Shown here piece after piece: positions 57,183 to 64,000 of a stretch of DNA of 64,000 bases. The stretch is from Icerya purchasi (taxonomy: Eukaryota > Arthropoda > Insecta > Hemiptera > Monophlebidae). A program made the position numbers and the translations under genes. Each line of letters starts with the position of its first letter. Positions within the stretch are counted from its first letter, which is position 1. The notes under the pieces were generated by a model. That model was not told where the DNA came from. It worked only from the letters and a program-made list of their open reading frames with translations, and did no database searches. The DNA lies in contig CM077116.1 in NCBI GenBank assembly GCA_039619475.1, positions 459,977,576-460,041,575 on the forward strand, read 5' to 3'.

Positions 57183-57335
57183 TTATTGTAATTATTATTA
57201 TTATTTATAATAAAATATCTGAGGAAATTAAAAATATATGCCCGTCTTAAACATACCAAATGAAATTCTATTTATTTGTTGTCGTGCTACAACAATTTTA
57301 CGATATAATGGCGATTACATAACACAAAGGAAAGG
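57183..57335 (+). repeat. Direct repeat, copy B
   Basis: Same block order as 56461-56625 (ACATACCAAATGAAATTC, TTGTCGTGCTACAAC, CGATTACATAACACAAAGGA) at about 85-90% identity by eye, with small deletions. Confidence 0.85.
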
Positions 57336-57548
57336 TAGTAAAAGTGAAGAAAAACTTAAAGAAGTAAATTAATTATGTATATTTTAAACATTTCAAAGTA
57401 TTGCAAATTTTCTAAAAAAAATACAGAAAATATACACCTATGATTTTACGTGGTATAAATATATTTTTACTTGAATAATATATTTATTCCTGTATTTTCG
57501 TATTTTCATTTTCTTATATAAAAAGTATTTTATTCAATTCTGTTCTTA

Positions 57549-57579
<31 letters not shown>

Positions 57580-58483
57580 GGAGCCTACATCGTACTGTAC
57601 CTACCTGGGCGATCGTAGTGCGTGGGTCCTAAGTTTATTAAACTAGACTTACCTGACCGGCAGATAAATTCATTCAGGAGTCTGGTTACAGTGAACGGAG
57701 TGTTTTTGGAAAGATGTCGATAAATTTAATCCGTTAGAAAAATTAAGTTATGTTAATTGAAATTAAAATTCAACGACTTACCGAGAATGTCCTTTTTAAT
57801 ATTAACAATAATGACGTCAGTGGTGACGCAAAATGGTTACTAGTCAATTTGCAATAGGAAGAACACGTTCACGCTTCTCTTAAGAGATTCTCGATTATTA
57901 AAAAACTGTTATTAACTAGTTATTTTATGACTTTATAATTAATATACCTATTTTCTTTTTTTTTATTTTGCCGAATCAATTTTATCAGACTATCAGTTTC
58001 AAATCATTTACATTGTGTAGTGGAGATTGGAATTCAAAATTATATTTCATTTTAGATAGGACAGTGTATGTCGTTGCATAATTTTTTTTTTTTTTTGCGG
58101 TGTAATTTAGGCCAAATTCGAAGAAAAGTATTTAAATGATTACGGTAAATTTGTATAACTTTTATTGTTCTGAGTGCTATGTAAACTTATGGAAAAATCT
58201 ATTTATAAACAAAAAAGGATTTTTCAATGTAACCGATAATTTTGTATCGTTTATAAAGAAATTTTATGCTATTATTTTTGGTGTGTTTCGCGTACTAGTG
58301 CTTACGTTTATTAATGCCGTAATTTTATTTATTGTTAATAATCATACTTGATGTTCACTTTAACCTAATTAATATATACTTGTTGGTGTTTTTTTCTTAG
58401 TTACGGAGTATTTTAAATCACGTTCTTTGTTGATTAAAATTTTCTCAGTCGAATAAGAAAGAAACAGTAGGCGTCCCATCTAC

Positions 58484-58516
<33 letters not shown>

Positions 58517-60604
58517 CGGAATTAATCCAAAAAAAAAAAAGTTAGTACCAATACGATTACAAGCGAATTGTACAAGAATACTAGAATTATATGTATTTCT
58601 TTAAGTAATAAAACAAATTAAAAGATGAAATATTCAATAATATAATGCGATTTGAATTCTTACATAAGAAAAAACATATTATTCCTCAAAAATTATTTTT
58701 GTTAACGTCGAATAAACACGGTTAAAAGAAAAGTGATAAAAAATTACGTGACAATGCTTTTATTTTAAAAATTTCACTTCAAAAATGTGTCATTAATGAA
58801 TTAGTTATAATTAAATGCGTAGGTTGTGTTTACACAAATACAATCTGTTATCGATATAAGTGAAGCCCCGCTATTGCAAAAACTTAATTGAGGAAACGTA
58901 TTTGCAAGAGGAGTCACAACCCCCATAACTCCCTCCCGTTCGGACCTTCAACGGCGAAAAGAAGCGAATTTTTTTACTGCAAGCGATAATCTTGTTTTTG
59001 TAATTTTCCATTTTATGTTTGAATTTTTAAAATTCAAACCTTTTACCAACATCCGGAAGTGCTCAGGAAAAAATAAAATAAAGAAAGTTTGAACAAAAAA
59101 ACCAAAGTTGTTTTATTAATTTTTTTTTTTTTTTATTTTTTCGTTAGCTTTTGTTGCTGATAGAGCTCGTCAATATTATTCGCTCGTAAAATTTCTTCTG
59201 TTCGTTCTTGCGTATTGTACGAAGTGCCCTAGACGACGGCAATAATATTTTACTATTAAGTGGATCTGGTCAGCGGAAGTAGTTGAACAGCAAGATCGCG
59301 CTTCAAATTTAGCTAGTACCATAGATTCCCCCTGAGTTGGCTTGTGCTGTCGGCAAATTGATGATAGCTTGATGTACCACCAATAATAACTGGGGAATAG
59401 TAGTTTCAATGTGCTAGTAGTGAAATTTTCAAAATGCGTCATACTCTCTTCTAGGGCTTCTGCTTTTTCAAACGGCTACTGATATCTCTCATTTTCGACG
59501 ACGATTATCGATTGAGAAATTCGTTTACGTATCCCACCGTCAACAGTTCGCGGACAGCATGCCTTGACGTAGCAGATAATTGTAATCTTTACATTAAAAC
59601 GGTAAGCGGATTGCTACAGACCGTGCCGTTATTTCCATTTGATGTATTTTTCGCAGCGAGCGTGAACATAATTTTACTAATCTCTACCTGAAAGTTTCAA
59701 AAACGAAAATTACGCAGGTAACGCAGGCTTGTGCCGTGTAATTGTCGTATCAACTGCGCTGACGGTGTTGCATACATCAGTTCTGCGTTACCGTTTCGAT
59801 TATTATTTACGAGCGCTCTTTGGGAACCTTTCAGGCGTCGCCTCTATTAAGTCTGGAGACAGTTTGTGAACTGTACGTTAAATCGATTGTGTGATACGAA
59901 ATTTTATTGACTCAAGGATCGAATTTTTCGAGTGGCGATAAGGAATTCCGAGCGTATCGAATTCGTAAGCTGAACTTGGAAAGGGTGAGAAGGTCCATCT
60001 AATGTATTTCCGTCAGCTGGACATGTTACAGTTAAGTGTGAATATATTTGGCAGCGCAATCACGACAATACAAGCAACACGAACGAGAGACTGATTATAA
60101 TCATTTGTTTTTTTAGTCGTTATATTCGTATAATATCCGAATGCTTATATGTCTGTACATATTATCCGAATGTATTATTATCAGAGCTTTTTCGTTAGCC
60201 TAGCCTTTTTCTTTGGGATTGCATGATTTTTTTAATAAAAAAATACGAAAATTTGCGGAAATACTTTTAACTGGAAACTGAGCTTTTTCCGTTTTCATCG
60301 CTGACTAAACCGAAAACGTGAAAAATGGGGAACGGATCTATAAACCAAAAAAAACAAAAAAAAAACAACAAAAAAACAACGAAAATTAAACCGAACGTTT
60401 GTGTTTTCTTTATTGCAGCCGTGTAATCGGCGGAATTTCTCATATAGTAGGTCGGTCGACTCCTGAAATCGGAGAGGTACGGTTAAGTTATCACCAATAA
60501 TTCGAATATCAACAGCGGCAGGAAAAACATCTTAGCTGGTAGAAGTCCCCCCTTCAGAGTTTATTAATTTATCTATATGGTTTACACAGTTATAATGAAA
60601 CTTC

Positions 60605-60635
<31 letters not shown>
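57336..60635. other. Spacer, no recognisable gene
   Basis: Contains long T runs at 57551-57576, 58081-58097 and 58486-58516, possible A tails of minus-strand retroposons. The sequence beside the first (GGAGCCTACATCGTACTGTA) is not one I can place. Short frames at 58136-58351 and 59176-59442 have no motif. Confidence 0.45.
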
Positions 60636-60638
<3 letters not shown>

Positions 60639-60935
60639 ATTTATTAAAATAAGTCCCATATCCTTGATAAGGTATCATGTATTGTGTAATTAAGCTTTTC
60701 ATAATGAACCAAGCCTAATGGATCTGATGATAATACTAGGGCCAATTCCGTTCTACTTAGAATGATCCTCCTTTACTTTCCACCAGATAGTTCTCTGGTA
60801 TAACCAATATTCAATATCAGATTAGGTATAAACCACTGGGACAGCGACTTAGATCCGGAACGAGACGATCCTCGATAACCTATGATGCCTCTGCTTTGGT
60901 AGCCAACTGCCTTAACTACTAGGCTAATTCTTTAA
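60636..60935 (-). mobile_element. tRNA-derived SINE, copy 3
   Basis: Minus strand: TAGCCTAGTAGTTAAGGCAG (A-box region), TCATAGGTTATCGAGG (disrupted B box as in copy 1), GAACTATCTGGTGGAAAGTA, ATTATCATCAGATCC and the end CAAGGATATGGGACTTATTT. It shares the B-box insertion with copy 1 but is more diverged in the body. A (TA)n tract (60606-60638) abuts its 3' end. Confidence 0.82.
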
Positions 60936-63114
60936 TACGAGATAAAGTTAAACATTTTTGTGCATATCTTAGCAAAATGAGATGCACACTGAGTACACAA
61001 CGCACCTCTCTAATTGAATTTAAATTGACTTTTTCAAGTGGGGATATACGAAATACTATAGCAGGACAAATTTTACATAGAATCAGTTTGTTGTGATAGT
61101 TTAAATCGGATTTAGTGTTAAGCGTGGAATAAATGGTGCAGATCGTTCAAGTCTCACGAATGTGGTTGAAAATAAAACGTGTACTATAATATTTTATTGT
61201 TTTTTTTTGGTTTTTGTTATTATCGCATTTGTTAATACATTAGCTTAGGAGTTAGAAAAAAGTAGAAAAAGGGTTCCATTCTTAAATGTATTTTTTTTGA
61301 GTATAGAGAATGAAAATAATTCAAAGGCGGCAATAATAGAAGAAGAATGAAACGAAAGAATGTAAAAAGCATGGTTTAGAGATGGTTTAGGTGCCGGGTA
61401 AAAAAAAAAAAAAAAAAAGGGAAAAAAAGAGCACTGTTAAGGGGGGGGGGGGCACGAAGTTTTAATACGGAGAGGAATTTGGATTTTTCCGAAATCAGAG
61501 TGAAAAAAACAGAGTAAATAGGCTGACGAGAAGCGAGAAAATAATACGGAAATGACGCTATGATTAAATTGAGGATGATAAATCGTCGAAATTGTGGAAC
61601 GTCTTAAGATGGAGAGAGAGAGAGAGAAAGTATGTGGTATCTAGAAAACCATGAACAAGGAAAGATAGTTGAACCGTAGTGTATCTGGAATGGGTAACCG
61701 AGAGTGGTAATATCTTAACAGAAAAAATATATGTAAGTGTCGTTTTGTTTATTTCGTTTAACAAAGGAAAATATCATCGATGTTCTTAATGAATAAATTT
61801 AAAGGGGAAAATTTCTTATGAAATATCGATGTTTACACAATATAGATAATTCCATTTTTTTTTTTTTTTTCGCTTTCTAGTTAAATTGTTTCGCGGTCGA
61901 ACGCGATAAAACAGAATTATAATAAAAAAAAAAGGGGGAATAAAAACTTTTTATACCCCTGGCCGGATACGTTTTAATTAGCATATTATTCGATAAGGGG
62001 TGCAATATAAAAGAAGTATCGTCGTCAAAGAGGCGCTGAAAACAAAAATTGTAGTAAATATGATTTTTTTTTTTTTTTTCAGATTTTATTGGCAATTTCA
62101 TTATTTATTGAAGTAGCCGCGAACGAAATGAATGAATTGAGTTTTTCTCGCTAAAATATTTACGTAGATGCTGACGAAACGGTGAACGTCAGTGCGAGAA
62201 GATAAACAGGTTTATTTTTATAGTTTTAATAATGACGTACTTTTACTTGCTGTTTATTGCACGTGAATTTTTCTTATTCTTAGTGAAACGGTTATAGTGA
62301 TGACTTTTTTAAATTTTGATTTATATTTAAAACTACTGGTAACACTGTCCGTAACAACGGCCAACGACGTGCGCTATAACGTGAACACACTTTGAACATA
62401 TTTACGTGCCAGTAAATATTTACTCTATACTTTTTGATAACCTTGTTTACCTTCACAAAGTTCGTATCGATGCTCTTCCGGCCATAAGAGGTTTTATGGT
62501 CTAAATTTAGTTCGGTTTGTAGGCTTCTCGATGAAAATCAATCGCACAAATATACAGACAAGCAGAAGCGAGTAAGTGCATAATTAAAAAATTATTCGTC
62601 GCTGTACCCAAGCGGAAACTGTAACGAAAACCGGTTTTACAACTGCCTTTGTTAATTAATAAAGGTCTAGATGTAGGTGCGAGTTTGCGAGTTAAAATTT
62701 TGCGTGAACACAATTCTCACATCTGGAAGGAGACTGACTAAAATCGGTTTCTTCTGTTGAACAAACCTCCCCATTCATTGGATATTTTACTTATCTAATA
62801 TTGACGGAAGGTGGTAATTGCAATATTTATTTAAAAATCTGTCTGCCATAAGAGATCTTCTTATATGAAGGGGAGGGATTTCAGTGATTGGAGAAATTTG
62901 AAACAATGTGTAGAATAGCGCGAATGGTCTATAAATCACTAGAAATGCTGCGGCGTTGCTCTCATCCTTTCCGATAATAATAATAATAATATAGGCGTTA
63001 TATTAAATTTCAAAATCGAGCGAGAAAAAGATTACTGAGACGAAGTGTAAAAACGCGTTGTTGCTATAGTGAAGAAATTAATAAGTCGGTAGTCTTCCGT
63101 TGAGAAGTTTACAC
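60936..63114. other. Spacer, no recognisable gene
   Basis: AT-rich; A17 near 61400, a G12 run near 61441, a GA tract near 61613-61627 and T runs near 61857 and 62067. None of the short frames has a recognised motif. Confidence 0.5.
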
Positions 63115-64000
63115 GCTTAGTTCACGTCGCAATGAAAATTTCTTATTGGTATTGGAACTGTTGGCTGAATTCAATCCATTCTTAAAGAAGTATCTGAAGA
63201 ATTATCGGATAGTACGGGTAGCAGTGATTATCTCTATTCTGTGACGTACGAAGAAATAATACATATGTATTATCTGTCAATGTAGGAGCAGCTGAATATT
63301 TCTCCATAATTGCGGATTCAACGCTTGATGTCGCACGTGTGTAGACAAGTTGTCAGTTGTCGCATGTTGAAGAATATGAAACACTGGCGGGCTTGTATTC
63401 CTAACATTCGTACCCAATATAATAGTGGACATAATTCCGAAGAATGGTACACTACTGTGTAACTAACAATGCGGCATCTTTTAAAATTCATTCGGACAAC
63501 TGCAGGGGCCAGTCATACGATAGTGCTGTAAAAACATGCCAGAAACGTATAACGGTCTCCAAGCAAGAATTAGAAATGCAAACAAATTTGCCGAATTTGT
63601 TCAGCCCATTCTCTAAATCTAATGCGAACTATGGCGGATACTTCTTTTGTATTGTATCTATAAATTATTTTACATTCCTGCAAGCAAAGATCTTTTCAGC
63701 ATCTACGATGCTTCGAAAGAAATAATCGAAGAACGATTCGAAGAATCTATCATCTCCGAGATGGTCAGACGGAGATTAGGCCTGCAAGTGTTTATTGGAA
63801 GTCCTGAGGAATGCCATTTACGATATACTCCGGAATCGATTTCAAATGATAATTCTGAGCCGGCTAATACGAAGGCAGAAGCAGTAGGATTACTTAAAAA
63901 TATGACCAAATTTGAAACAACGTTTATGACTGTTTCTCGGGGTAGTATTTTGAATCGCGTCAATGCAGTTAGTCAAACATTTGCAAAACGAAGACGCAGA
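63115..64000 (+). pseudogene. hAT-family transposase (ZMYM1/DUF4371-like), partial
   Basis: Plus-strand frames show AAEYFSIIADSTLDVARV, the EAxYYSIxxDSTPDxSxxDQL catalytic-domain start of ZMYM1/DUF4371-type hAT proteins. Next come NCRGQSYDSA, NMPETYNGLQARIRNANKF then AEFVQP, and HSLNL in an adjacent frame (the CRGQxYDxAxNMxGxxxGLQARI...CxAHSLNL motif). After another slip, NTKAEAVGLLKNMTKFETTF and SILNRVNAVSQ match the EAxxLxxxMxxFExxxxxxxWxxILxxxNxVSK region before the dimerisation domain. It runs past the window edge, so the C-terminal hATC domain is outside. At least four frameshifts make it nonfunctional. Confidence 0.85.

Noticed and set aside
57551..57576. T run as the tail of a minus-strand LINE
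   Set aside because: The sequence after it does not match any LINE 3' end in this window, so only the homopolymer can be stated.

Overview
This is an AT-rich, repeat-dominated stretch of animal nuclear DNA. I read it as an arthropod genome, most likely an insect, because the transposon families match ones common in insects: an irritans-like mariner, a BEL/Pao LTR retrotransposon, several non-LTR (LINE) lineages, a Penelope-like element with a GIY-YIG endonuclease, a ZMYM/DUF4371-type hAT and a tRNA-derived SINE. No intact single-copy host gene, rRNA or tRNA gene is visible, and the species cannot be read from the sequence. Almost every recognisable protein fragment is a decayed transposon ORF with frameshifts or stops, so these are called pseudogenes.

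Layout. 1-13.5 kb: spacer with microsatellites, an internally deleted mariner (2.3-3.0 kb), a LINE whose reverse-transcriptase blocks are out of order (4.2-5.9 kb), other LINE scraps (6.7-7.35, 7.8-8.26, 9.8-10.2 kb) and a near-perfect palindrome (10.87-11.04 kb). 13.5-22 kb: an old minus-strand LINE (ORF1, endonuclease, RT, RNase H) split in its RT by a younger BEL/Pao element (15,470-19,955) with near-identical LTRs and a 5-bp target duplication. 24-43 kb: SINE copies, a satellite-like array (26.0-26.8 kb), further LINE fragments (one nested inside another), short tandem repeats and a mostly open jockey-type LINE 3' end (38.8-39.7 kb). 43.5-44.0 kb: a 24-copy, 22-bp minisatellite. 45-50.4 kb: LINE, Penelope, LINE and LINE, nearly end to end. 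50,454-56,313: the most interesting object, a 5.86-kb DNA-transposon-like unit with about 500-bp terminal inverted repeats around one long decayed minus-strand gene of a widespread but uncharacterised animal protein family. 63.1 kb to the end: the start of a decayed hAT transposase that runs off the window.

The genes do not form a pathway. They record layered transposition: old LINEs hit by younger elements, microsatellites growing from transposon sequence, and internally deleted copies that were probably mobilised in trans. All family assignments are by eye from recognised motifs; no database search was run.
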